Positions 9,090-16,177 of a stretch of DNA of 22,979 bases are shown piece by piece (within the stretch, counting starts at the first letter, position 1; every line of letters begins with the position of its first letter). The stretch covers positions 1-22,979 of the forward strand of contig CAJWBY010000063.1 in NCBI GenBank assembly GCA_913020705.1, given 5' to 3'. Source of the stretch: an uncultured Colwellia sp. (GTDB lineage: Bacteria; Pseudomonadota; Gammaproteobacteria; Enterobacterales; Alteromonadaceae). The position numbers and the translations under genes were made by a program. A model generated the notes under the pieces. It searched no databases. It was not told where the DNA came from and worked only from the letters and a program-made list of their open reading frames with translations.

Positions 9090-10476
9090 TGCTAGGCTCT
9101 CCTATAAATAAACACAGTGCTTGGCCTATAACCATTAGCAACCAGAATAACCAAGGCTTACTTTCAAGTTTTTCTGCCCCTTTTATTACGTAGAAATCCA
9201 TAACGTGTACCAATAACACCCAAACTGATGTGATAATAAAAATGGTCATGGCATGATTACCTGAAGTAACTGTGCTAGTGAATGCATGAAGATTCACAAT
9301 AATATCTATTGCCGATGTTATATCTGTTGCTCTAAAAAACACCCAACCAATAAGTACTAGGTAAAACGTAATTGCCCACTTAACAAAGGTTACAATCTTC
9401 GCGTTTGACTGATTAAACTTACTAAATATGGGTAAGCTCGCCATGTAGTGAGTTGCTGTAATAATTGCGCCATGAAAAGCGCCCCAAGCGACAAATGTCC
9501 AGGCAGCACCATGCCATAAACCACCTAATAACATCGTTAAAAAAACGTTTCTGGTACGGTTATTATTTCGGTTTCCACCTAAAGAAATGTATAAATAATC
9601 TCTTAACCACGAAGAAAGCGATATATGCCAGCGACGCCAAAAATCTAATGGCGATACCGCAAAATATGGCACCCTAAAATTAAGCGGTATTTTAAAGCCT
9701 AAGATTAATGCTATACCAATAGCCATATCGGTGTAGCCTGAAAAATCACCATAAATTTGACCTGCAAACGCTAAAACTCCAGTCCACAATTCTAATGTAC
9801 TGATGGCCTCTTGAGCTTCAAATGCTTTTTGTGCAGGAATAGCGAGTAAATCAGCCCCCGTTTTTTTAATCAAACCAACGGTTATTAATAAGAAACCATG
9901 CTTAATGGCATTCCATTTTGGCAATGCGATTGCGTGCATTTGTGGCAGTATATGTTTAGCACGTAAAATTGGACCTGCAACCAGTTGAGGGAAAAATGAG
10001 AGCGCGGCTACAAACTCAACTAATCCTTTACGAGGTTTCATGTCACCACGGTAAACATCAATGGTGTAGCTCAAACTTTGAAAGGTATAAAATGATATAC
10101 CAACCGGCAGAACCCAAGCTAAGGTTGGAATAGAAGCGGGATAACCAATGACCGCCAAAAGTTCAGCGACAGATTGCAAAGCAAAGTCGGCATATTTAAA
10201 AATACCCAGCAAACCTAAATTTAAAAAAACGGATAATATTAACCAACGTTTCTTTATTTGCTGCTCTTTAGCTTTATAAATAGCTTGTGCAATAAAGTAA
10301 TCTGCGATGCCACTACCAACAAGTAATGGAATAAAGCTGTAATTCCACGCACCATAGAACACTAAGCTGCCAACAAGAATTAAATAAACTCGTGGTGTTT
10401 GTTTCAGAAATACAAACCCGTAAAACAGTATAAAAATACAAAAAAACCAAAAAAATATCGGTGTATTAAATATCAT
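9064..10476 (-). CDS. MBOAT family O-acyltransferase (AlgI-like)
   Basis: A 470-residue polytopic membrane protein. I chose the Met at 10476 because GGGAGGT lies five bases before it and MIFNTPIFF is the usual AlgI-type N-terminus; the longer reading frame to 10506 has no such support. Conserved MBOAT blocks are present: FFPQLVAGPI, YGDFSGYTDMAIG, FWRRWHISLSSWLRDYLY with His284, and LLGGLWHGAAW with the catalytic-type His322. These enzymes carry acyl (mostly acetyl) groups across the membrane for O-acylation of alginate, peptidoglycan or other polysaccharides. The overlapping SGNH-like gene is the expected periplasmic partner. There are no alginate biosynthesis genes around it, so the substrate is open. 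Confidence 0.92.
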   Translation of the reverse strand: MIFNTPIFFWFFCIFILFYGFVFLKQTPRVYLILVGSLVFYGAWNYSFIPLLVGSGIADYFIAQAIYKAKEQQIKKRWLILSVFLNLGLLGIFKYADFALQSVAELLAVIGYPASIPTLAWVLPVGISFYTFQSLSYTIDVYRGDMKPRKGLVEFVAALSFFPQLVAGPILRAKHILPQMHAIALPKWNAIKHGFLLITVGLIKKTGADLLAIPAQKAFEAQEAISTLELWTGVLAFAGQIYGDFSGYTDMAIGIALILGFKIPLNFRVPYFAVSPLDFWRRWHISLSSWLRDYLYISLGGNRNNNRTRNVFLTMLLGGLWHGAAWTFVAWGAFHGAIITATHYMASLPIFSKFNQSNAKIVTFVKWAITFYLVLIGWVFFRATDITSAIDIIVNLHAFTSTVTSGNHAMTIFIITSVWVLLVHVMDFYVIKGAEKLESKPWLFWLLMVIGQALCLFIGEPSNEFIYFQF

Positions 10477-10571
10477 ACTTACCTCCCTGAAATGTTGAGC
10501 TTTCACGAGTGATGCTCATTTTATTATTTGTACAAAATGTCATTTTATAACCTTATTTAGGTTGAGTTTGG

Positions 10572-10594
10572 CTACACCAAAACTTTTGGTGTAG
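10572..10594. repeat. 23-base palindrome upstream of the acyltransferase unit
   Basis: CTACACCAAAA-C-TTTTGGTGTAG is a perfect 11-bp inverted repeat with one central base. It lies 77 bases after the M56 stop and 95 bases before the MBOAT start. No U-tract follows on the minus strand, so an operator or a mRNA-end hairpin both remain possible. A smaller dyad AACCT..AGGTT is at 10549-10563. Confidence 0.55.
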
Positions 10595-10670
10595 TTAACT
10601 TGTTGATTTTTAAAGTTTGAGTTGCTTAAGTAGGTTTAACTACCATTAAGCCTTTTTATGAATGAAATAC

Positions 10671-12209
10671 TTATTTGATAGCTCCATTAGCGACGAGAAA
10701 TTCTTTTATCTCTCGGGTTCTAGCTCGGCTAAGCGGGGATCTCACTTGATAACCATCAGACATGCCCGTCGTTACTGCTAAGTTAACATCAGCTCCGTAA
10801 TCAATCAGTAACTCAGTCATAGAGAAATAACCGAAATAGCTAGCATTGATTAATGGCGTTTCATCTCGAGGAACAATCGCGTTAACATCAGCACCATTGT
10901 CTAAAAGTAACCGGGCAAGCTCTACATTATTTGTCATTGCTGCAACAATTAGTGGATTGCCATCACCACTAGATGATTGATTTACATCAGCACCTAAGTT
11001 AATTAGCGCTTGAGTCATAGTTTTGTTGTTATTTTTTACTGCAATCATTAAAGCAGTACCGTCACCAATAACAGGTATATTTATATCTACGCCAGCATTC
11101 TGCATTGATTGAATAGATGCTATATCATTGCCTTTTACAGCGTTTATAAGTGCCTCACTTTCTCGTTCAGGTAACAATGAAAAGTGCCTAGCGTCTGCCA
11201 TTGTGTGCTTAATACTAATTTTTGGCGAAAATAACTGGGTTGCATGCAGTGTTGAAATACTTAAGCCAAAACATAGAGCAATAATAACAATAGGTTTAGG
11301 CGTGCGTTTTGTTTTATGTTTTAGCACCGCGCCAATTCTATAGTTCAGTTCTTTCTTTTTACTAAAAAGCCCCATTGCCAATATATTCCTCTGCTCTGTA
11401 ACCATAAGTTTTGCGCAATCAATAAGAGACTGTGCATACTGTTTACCATTATTAAGCTGTGTTGCTGCACGTAAATCGCAGGCAATTTCTCTTTCAACAT
11501 GTATTTGCTTATTTAAAGCTCTAACCACTGGACTCCACCAAAACAATATGGCGATCAACTCTTGGAATAAACCAAACCAATTATCACGTCTGCTAATATG
11601 CGCATTTTCATGTAATACAATTGCTGTTAATTGATCATAGTGAAGTTGTTCTAAAATAGTATTTGGCACAATTATTTTAGGCTTATGCAAACCAACAACC
11701 AGTGGTGATGAAACTTGCGAAGACGAAAACACAAGCACATTGGTCACTGATGAAAGTTTAGGAACTTCTTGTAATGTTGAATCAATAAGAACAAGTGTTC
11801 TATTAAACGTTTTCAACGACATAAATGAACGCCATAAACTACCCGCCAGCCAAAGGCCAATTGCGAGTGTTAACAAAAATGAAAAATTGAAAACAATCTC
11901 GCTAGGTAAGTGCCAGTTTTTCTCGCGCTCTATATCAACACCATTAACCACAACAGCTTTGGGTGAGTTTTTAAGTAAAACTGTTTGTTCAGTTGTGTTA
12001 GTTAACGTATTGGCTAATTGATTACCTTGGGTGATCAACGTGAAAGGCACTACAGTTGCAATAACTAAAGCAGTCATCCACAACCAACTTTTAGTTTCAG
12101 CTGTTGCTGATGTAAATTTGTGTATTACCAGCAGCGCTACAATCAGTATGCTGCCAATAACTAAATGATGAAAAGCAAGCGTAGTAAGCAAAGTGTATTC
12201 AATGATCAT
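10671..12209 (-). CDS. BlaR1-like M56 membrane metallopeptidase with C-terminal ankyrin repeats
   Basis: A 512-residue protein. Membrane segments are at about 8-30, 41-60, 105-127 and 302-320. The zinc-protease motif His200-Glu201-x-x-His204 (VLHENAH) sits in the cytoplasmic loop, followed by the conserved HVEREIACDL block that carries further acidic residues. This is the layout of M56/BlaR1 signal transducers. In place of a beta-lactam-binding sensor, residues about 345-512 form four to five ankyrin repeats (for example GTALMIAVKNNNKTMTQALI, ELARLLLDNGADVN, MTELLIDYGADVN). By BlaR1 topology this part would be outside the inner membrane. The gene lies 29 bases after a BlaI-family repressor. 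The likely job is to inactivate that repressor on a signal. GGGAG precedes the ATG. Confidence 0.88.
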   Translation of the reverse strand: MIIEYTLLTTLAFHHLVIGSILIVALLVIHKFTSATAETKSWLWMTALVIATVVPFTLITQGNQLANTLTNTTEQTVLLKNSPKAVVVNGVDIEREKNWHLPSEIVFNFSFLLTLAIGLWLAGSLWRSFMSLKTFNRTLVLIDSTLQEVPKLSSVTNVLVFSSSQVSSPLVVGLHKPKIIVPNTILEQLHYDQLTAIVLHENAHISRRDNWFGLFQELIAILFWWSPVVRALNKQIHVEREIACDLRAATQLNNGKQYAQSLIDCAKLMVTEQRNILAMGLFSKKKELNYRIGAVLKHKTKRTPKPIVIIALCFGLSISTLHATQLFSPKISIKHTMADARHFSLLPERESEALINAVKGNDIASIQSMQNAGVDINIPVIGDGTALMIAVKNNNKTMTQALINLGADVNQSSSGDGNPLIVAAMTNNVELARLLLDNGADVNAIVPRDETPLINASYFGYFSMTELLIDYGADVNLAVTTGMSDGYQVRSPLSRARTREIKEFLVANGAIK

Positions 12210-12238
12210 CGTAAACTCCCTTTCCTTTATCGATAAAA

Positions 12239-12634
12239 TTAATCGTCAGCTTGATCGACCTGACGCTGTAACGCTTCTAAATCATCTAAATCAATGTCTG
12301 TTTCTTGCAATAAATGTTGGGCTAATACTTTGGGTGAACCACCAAAAAATTTATTAAGCATCGAGGTTAATGCACTTTGTCTAGCATCTTTTTGCGTGAT
12401 TTTAGGGCTATAAATAAACGCTTTTCCTTCTTTCCTAAAATCTGCATAACCTTTTTCTGCCAAAATTTTGCATAGCGTTTGCACCGTTGTATAAGCGGTA
12501 GGTTTATCTTTTGATAACGTGTCTGCAATTTCTCGTACTGTTGCTTCTTCATTTTTCCAAAGCACTTCCATAATGCTTTGCTCGCCATCTGTTAATTGTG
12601 TTGATTTACTTCTAGCCATAGATTGAATACTCAT
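12239..12634 (-). CDS. BlaI/MecI/CopY-family transcriptional repressor
   Basis: A 131-residue protein with the BlaI-type winged helix at about residues 14-80: LTDGEQSIMEVLWKNEE, VREIADTL, then the recognition region KPTAYTTVQTLCKILAEKGY. A C-terminal dimerisation region contains NKFFGGSPKVLAQHLL. Members bind short palindromes as dimers and are inactivated by an M56 protease; that protease is the next gene, 29 bases away. The start is uncertain. The ATG at 12634 has no Shine-Dalgarno, and the ATG at 12619 (MARSKSTQL) has only GAG. The operator palindrome directly abuts the upstream start, so binding would block both transcription and ribosome access. Confidence 0.93.
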   Translation of the reverse strand: MSIQSMARSKSTQLTDGEQSIMEVLWKNEEATVREIADTLSKDKPTAYTTVQTLCKILAEKGYADFRKEGKAFIYSPKITQKDARQSALTSMLNKFFGGSPKVLAQHLLQETDIDLDDLEALQRQVDQADD

Positions 12635-12636
12635 CT

Positions 12637-12657
12637 ACTAATTAATTAGTTTTAAAT
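12637..12657 (-). promoter_or_regulatory. Operator copy 1 for the BlaI-type repressor
   Basis: ACTAATTAATTAGT (12637-12650) is a perfect palindrome, and the extended string through TTTAAAT (to 12657) is repeated exactly at 12686-12706. It covers the expected transcription start and reaches to within three bases of the ATG. Confidence 0.75.
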
Positions 12658-12686
12658 ACTATAACGAGTCAAAATGAATTTATCAA
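12658..12686 (-). promoter_or_regulatory. Sigma-70 promoter of the repressor/M56 operon
   Basis: On the minus strand TTGATA (12686-12681) and TATAGT (12663-12658) are separated by exactly 17 bases. Each matches the consensus at five of six positions. The promoter sits between two identical operator copies, and the -35 touches the upstream one. Confidence 0.8.
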
Positions 12687-12706
12687 CTAATTAATTAGTT
12701 TTAAAT
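12685..12706 (-). promoter_or_regulatory. Operator copy 2 for the BlaI-type repressor
   Basis: AACTAATTAATTAGTT (12685-12700) is a perfect 16-base palindrome that overlaps the -35 by two bases. It lies 49 bases from copy 1. It shares 21 identical bases (ACTAATTAATTAG onward) with that copy. Confidence 0.75.
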
Positions 12707-12864
12707 TTAAAAGTAAAATAATAGAGTTACTCACCAGTAAATAACAATGACGATAACCACATGTAAATAAAGAACTTATTACTTACACGGAGTTATAATT
12801 AGTTGAAATATTATCGCTATTTTTTGGGCTTGTATTCTTCACGGCTAATGACTTTAAATGGCTT

Positions 12865-12991
12865 TCACACACTCGTATGTTGCTCTTCAACCTTTTTAGA
12901 CAGAGTGTTTAACGTGCTTGTTTGACCTTTATTTGAATGACTTGTACTTGTGTGATGATTATTAAGAACTAGCGTTATGGCTATTGTTCAT
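12865..12991 (-). pseudogene. Relic of the rimO 5' end (N-terminal codons only)
   Basis: On the minus strand, 12954-12877 aligns without gaps to 7198-7121 of rimO (codons 7-32): I count 60 of 78 bases identical. In the same frame it encodes STSHSNKGQTSTL..SKKVEEQH against [21 protein letters not shown] in RimO. The relic frame runs into TGA at 12867-12865. It has no usable ATG: the ATG at 12991 is out of frame with it and reaches TAA after nine codons. The same promoter-like string as at rimO lies just upstream. It therefore cannot encode a RimO. It looks like a displaced or duplicated old 5' end, decaying. Confidence 0.65.
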
Positions 12992-13007
12992 TGCGCGGAT
13001 TATACAG
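12992..13007 (-). promoter_or_regulatory. Orphan promoter-like box matching the rimO promoter
   Basis: On the minus strand it reads CTGTATAATCCGCGCA, with a perfect -10 (13004-12999) and a GC discriminator. It differs from the rimO box by one base deletion. The -35 is only a T-run. It now faces the rimO relic and, further down, the repressor gene. Confidence 0.5.
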
Positions 13008-13154
13008 GAGAATTAACAGACAAAAAAATCCTAAGATTTGCTGATTTTCTTTGTAATATCTTTCGCTACTAATATTTTGGCATCACAAAGTTGATGAATG
13101 TTAACCTCTAATTAGTTACATTAAATCAATATATAAATATTCAGGTAGCAGCAC

Positions 13155-13676
13155 ATGATTTATCAACTAGGTGAGCTTTCTCCAAAGATTTCAAAAAGTT
13201 GTTTTATAGCACCAAACGCTAGTTTAATCGGAAATGTAGTACTAGAAGAGAATGCCAGCATTTGGTTCAATGTAGTAATAAGAGCTGATTTAGCGGAAGT
13301 CAAAATAGGGAAAAATTCAAACATTCAGGACGGATGTATTTTGCATGTTGATGAAGGTTTTCCTATAGAAGTTGCAGAAAACGTAACCATTGGTCATAAA
13401 GTCATGTTGCATGGCTGTTCCATTGGTAAAGGCAGCTTAGTAGGTATAAATGCTGTGGTATTAAATGGTGCTAAAATTGGCAAAAATTGTTTGGTGGGCG
13501 CCAATGCTTTAGTGACAGAAAACATGATCATTCCTGACGGTAGTTTAGTATTAGGTTCGCCAGCAAAAATTATAAAAAAACTCGATGAAAAAACCCAAAA
13601 AATGATTACTGAAGGTGCGGCACATTATGTTCATAGCAATCATAAATATAAGAAAGAGTTAAAACAAATAGGTTAA
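13155..13676 (+). CDS. Gamma-class carbonic anhydrase-like hexapeptide-repeat protein (YrdA type)
   Basis: A 173-residue left-handed beta-helix protein. Hexapeptide repeats run from about residue 12 to 135 (IAPNASLIGNVVLEENASIW, IGKNSNIQDGCIL, IGKGSLVGINAVVLNGAKIG), and a C-terminal helix follows. The three zinc/iron-ligand histidines of the gamma carbonic anhydrase family are in place: His64 (ILHVD), His81 (IGHKV) and His86 (LHG). Length and order fit YrdA/PaaY/CaiE-like cytoplasmic trimers. Whether members have carbonic anhydrase activity varies, so activity is not assured. AGGT lies about nine bases before the ATG. The gene stands alone, with the rimO relic upstream and the bufferin operon 227 bases downstream. 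Confidence 0.93.
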   Translation: MIYQLGELSPKISKSCFIAPNASLIGNVVLEENASIWFNVVIRADLAEVKIGKNSNIQDGCILHVDEGFPIEVAENVTIGHKVMLHGCSIGKGSLVGINAVVLNGAKIGKNCLVGANALVTENMIIPDGSLVLGSPAKIIKKLDEKTQKMITEGAAHYVHSNHKYKKELKQIG

Positions 13677-13708
13677 TATATTTTGATAAACAGCCTTCAT
13701 TAAATTAG

Positions 13709-13732
13709 ATGGTTTTTGGTTAAATAAACCAT
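13709..13732 (+). terminator. Weak hairpin after the carbonic anhydrase-like gene
   Basis: ATGGTTT / AAACCAT (13709-13715 and 13726-13732) with a 10-base loop, 33 bases after the stop. No U-tract follows, so it may stabilise the mRNA end rather than terminate. Confidence 0.3.
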
Positions 13733-13903
13733 ACGAAAGAAAATATGACCAACTAATAATTATTATTTGAAAGCTTATTGTGTTCAATTAGGTCTATAGT
13801 TTTAGCGCACAGTTGTTAAAGATTACTTTGATCCTTTAGTAAATATCAGGTGACTTTTTAATGATTTTATTCATGTGCATTTTTACTAATCTTGGGGAAT
13901 ACA

Positions 13904-14368
13904 ATGAAACAAAATACAAAAGCAAAATTTCAAGGAGCTGCAGTAGCTTTAGCCGTAGCTGGTTTAATGGGATGTTCTGCAGGAGCAACAACTAGCTCAC
14001 CTAAAAGCACCGCAAGTAATACTGTTGAGATGGCACATTGCTACGGTGTAAATAAATGTAATGGCCATAATGATTGCAAAACAGCAGAAAACGCATGCAA
14101 AGGTCAAGCAGTTTGTAAAGGTCATGGTTTTGTCGCTATGTCGACTAAAACATGTGCTGATGTAGGCGGTACAGTAAAAGATGATTGGCGTGGTGTAGTT
14201 AATACGGCTGAGCTAGAACATTGTAATGATGTTAATGTTTGTAAAGGCCATAATGACTGTAAAACAGCGGAAAATGCGTGTAAAGGTCAAGCGGTTTGTA
14301 AAGGTCATGGTTTTGTAGCACTTTCAGCTAAAACTTGTGACGATATTGGTGGTAGCATTGGTTCATAA
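13904..14368 (+). CDS. bufA2: Bufferin precursor, BufA2-type, with two tandem Cys-rich cores
   Basis: A 154-residue precursor; the ATG at 13904 follows GGGGA by six bases. Residues 1-24 are a signal peptide that ends in a lipobox-like LMGC (Cys24). Two copies of a core follow, with a 61-residue period. Core 1 has Cys46, 52, 58, 65, 71 and 84; core 2 has Cys107, 113, 119, 126, 132 and 145. Each contains [20 protein letters not shown] and ends in a K-T-C-x-D-(V/I)-G-G block. CKG and GHNDCK motifs are typical of BufA2 bufferins, copper-buffering RiPPs whose cysteines are modified by an MNIO enzyme; the genes for that enzyme and its partner follow directly. Core 1 has one CNG where core 2 has CKG. 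Ordinary BufA2 proteins carry one core, so this looks like an internal duplication kept by selection: the copies differ mostly at silent sites. Confidence 0.9.
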   Translation: MKQNTKAKFQGAAVALAVAGLMGCSAGATTSSPKSTASNTVEMAHCYGVNKCNGHNDCKTAENACKGQAVCKGHGFVAMSTKTCADVGGTVKDDWRGVVNTAELEHCNDVNVCKGHNDCKTAENACKGQAVCKGHGFVALSAKTCDDIGGSIGS

Positions 14369-14379
14369 AAAAGAACAAC

Positions 14380-14401
14380 GCGGAGGAGATATTTCCTCCG
14401 C
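14380..14401 (+). promoter_or_regulatory. Hairpin that buries the bufB ribosome-binding site
   Basis: GCGGAGGA (14380-14387) pairs perfectly with TCCTCCGC (14394-14401) around GATATT. The only Shine-Dalgarno of bufB, GGAGGA, is in the left arm, and the bufB ATG follows the right arm by one base. There is no U-tract, so this is not a classical terminator. It may hold bufB expression below that of the precursor, or protect the bufA2 mRNA end. Confidence 0.75.
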
Positions 14402-14402
14402 A

Positions 14403-15248
14403 ATGAATAAACCTTTACCCGACCACTTTTTAGGATTTGGTTTAGGTTTACGTACAGATCACTTCCAAGAGGTTATTGATACCAAGCCAACTGTCGATTG
14501 GTTTGAAGTTGTTTCTGAAAATTTCATGGTTAATGGCGGTAAACCTAAACATTACCTGCATACTATTCGGGAATCATACCCTATGGTCATGCATGGCGTT
14601 TCCTTATCTATTGGCTCCACCGACCCATTAAATATAACCTATTTAAAGCAACTAAAAGTTTTAGTAAACGAATTACAACCTGAGTGGATATCTGACCATT
14701 TATGCTGGACAGGTGCTCAACAAGTTAATAGTCACGATCTATTACCCATGCCTTATAACAACGAAGCACTCAGTCATATTGTAGATAGAGTATCAGAGGT
14801 ACAAGATTATTTAGGGCAACCTATTTTGATGGAGAATGTATCAAGTTATATCACTTATGTTGAATCTGAAATGACTGAGTGGGAATTTTTAAACGAAGTC
14901 GCAAAACGTTCCGGTTGTAATATTTTACTCGATATTAATAATATTTATGTGAGTGCTAGAAACCATAACTTTTCAACACAAGATTATTTGAATGGCATTA
15001 GCAAAGAAAAGGTACGTCAATTTCATTTAGCTGGCCACACTGATTATGGTGATTATGTTATTGATACCCATGACCATCCGGTAGCAGACCCGGTTTGGGC
15101 ATTATACAAAGACGCATTAAAACGTTTTGGTATGATAAGCACAATGATTGAAAGAGATGATAATATTCCTCCTTTAAACGATTTATTAGCTGAACTTGAA
15201 GTTGCAAAAATAATTGCTAAAGAAACACTTAACTATGGTATTGAATAA
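14403..15248 (+). CDS. bufB: MNIO family enzyme BufB (DUF692)
   Basis: A 281-residue TIM-barrel enzyme of the multinuclear non-heme iron oxidative family (DUF692). Such enzymes modify cysteines of a RiPP precursor, for example to thiooxazole in bufferins. Family signatures run in order: GFGLGLRTDHF, His64 in MHGVSLSIGS, Asp98-His99 in SDHLCW, LLPMPY, Glu134 in MENVSSY, Asp167 in LLDINNIYVSA, His198 in FHLAGH, Asp211/His213 in IDTHDHPV, and a late Glu240. These are the expected iron ligands and active-site residues. I took the ATG at 14403; an in-frame GTG at 14337 lies inside bufA2 and would add residues unlike the family. The cytoplasmic enzyme should act on BufA2 before export. The DUF2063 gene follows after five bases. 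Confidence 0.95.
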   Translation: MNKPLPDHFLGFGLGLRTDHFQEVIDTKPTVDWFEVVSENFMVNGGKPKHYLHTIRESYPMVMHGVSLSIGSTDPLNITYLKQLKVLVNELQPEWISDHLCWTGAQQVNSHDLLPMPYNNEALSHIVDRVSEVQDYLGQPILMENVSSYITYVESEMTEWEFLNEVAKRSGCNILLDINNIYVSARNHNFSTQDYLNGISKEKVRQFHLAGHTDYGDYVIDTHDHPVADPVWALYKDALKRFGMISTMIERDDNIPPLNDLLAELEVAKIIAKETLNYGIE

Positions 15249-15253
15249 TTAAC

Positions 15254-16048
15254 ATGGAGAAAAATACTTTAGCAAGTCTACAAAAAACAATGATGGGTTA
15301 TCTCATCAAAGGCGAAACAATCATTGAACAGAGTATTGTTAAGCAAGGAAATGTGAGTAATAAAACCCGGCTAAATATTTATAAAAATGCTTATCAAGCA
15401 CGCTTAAAAGAAGTTATAGATAATGACCACCCAATATTAGGCATATATCTGGGCGACGACCTATTTGATGAAATGGTTTCAGGGTACATTCAGGACTCAC
15501 CTTCAAATTACACTTCTCTCAGACATTATGCTAATCAATTACCATTATTTTTAGCTAACAAACCACCTTTTAGTCAACATCCAATCATCAGTGAAATAGC
15601 TCAGTTTGAACGACTATTATTAGATGCATTCGATGCTGAAGACGCGAGTCGTTATAGCAGAAAAGATTTACAAAATTTATCACCTACTGATTGGCCAGAA
15701 TTAACTTTTCGATTTCACCCCAGTGTACAATTAACCTCCTTTGAGTGGAACAGTGTTAAAAGCTGGCAAGCATTGAAAAAGGAAACATCTCCAGATCCAG
15801 CAACACAAAAAAGAAATCACTGGTTATTATGGCGAAATGCAGAACGCCTTACCCAATTTCGATCACTTATCGATGAAGAGGTAATATTAATTCACATGAT
15901 ACTTGCTGGAGAAAATTTTTCAGCCTTATGTGATTTTTTACTCGATGCATCTGAGCATGATGATGTTAGTATGTTAGCTCTTAATTATATTAGTGCTTGG
16001 TTAGATGACGGTATACTCAGGAATTTTCCCTCAGTAGAAACACCTTAG
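15254..16048 (+). CDS. bufC: BufC-type partner protein (DUF2063)
   Basis: A 264-residue protein of the DUF2063 family, the usual partner of MNIO enzymes in bufferin operons. The family N-terminal domain is clear: LNIYKNAYQARLKEVIDNDHP, then YLGDDLFDEMVSGYIQDSPS, SLRHYANQLPLFL and ISEIAQFERLLLDAFDAED. A C-terminal mainly helical/beta domain follows (HPSVQLTSFEWNSVKSWQAL, RNHWLLWRNAERL). In known systems this protein helps recognise the precursor and present it to the MNIO enzyme. Five bases separate it from bufB and no strong Shine-Dalgarno precedes it, so translation is probably coupled. It is the last gene of the operon; a 129-base gap follows. Confidence 0.93.
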   Translation: MEKNTLASLQKTMMGYLIKGETIIEQSIVKQGNVSNKTRLNIYKNAYQARLKEVIDNDHPILGIYLGDDLFDEMVSGYIQDSPSNYTSLRHYANQLPLFLANKPPFSQHPIISEIAQFERLLLDAFDAEDASRYSRKDLQNLSPTDWPELTFRFHPSVQLTSFEWNSVKSWQALKKETSPDPATQKRNHWLLWRNAERLTQFRSLIDEEVILIHMILAGENFSALCDFLLDASEHDDVSMLALNYISAWLDDGILRNFPSVETP

Positions 16049-16177
16049 ATAATCAATTAACCTTTTTAATTAATATGTCTTATTTGAGTTGTCTAAACTA
16101 TACTCCATTGCTCTAATTAGGGTATGGTAAACCTCATCACACCTAAGTATTTCTAAACTAATTTAATAGGAAATTTT

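Larger units (their letters stand above)
12635..13154. other. 520-bp intergenic region between the repressor and the carbonic anhydrase-like gene
   Basis: From left to right it holds the operator-promoter-operator block (12637-12706), a plain AT-rich stretch with AATTAGTT half-sites, the decayed rimO 5' copy with its promoter-like box (12865-13007), and the leader of the carbonic anhydrase-like gene. No intact gene is present. Confidence 0.7.

Noticed and set aside
12817..12864. Open frame KPFKVISREEYKPKK beyond the TGA in the rimO relic
   Set aside because: It lies past an in-frame stop and no longer aligns to RimO; probably chance or unrelated residue of decay.
14337..14402. Upstream GTG start for bufB inside bufA2
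   Set aside because: It would add 22 residues not seen in DUF692 proteins; the ATG at 14403 gives the normal family N-terminus.
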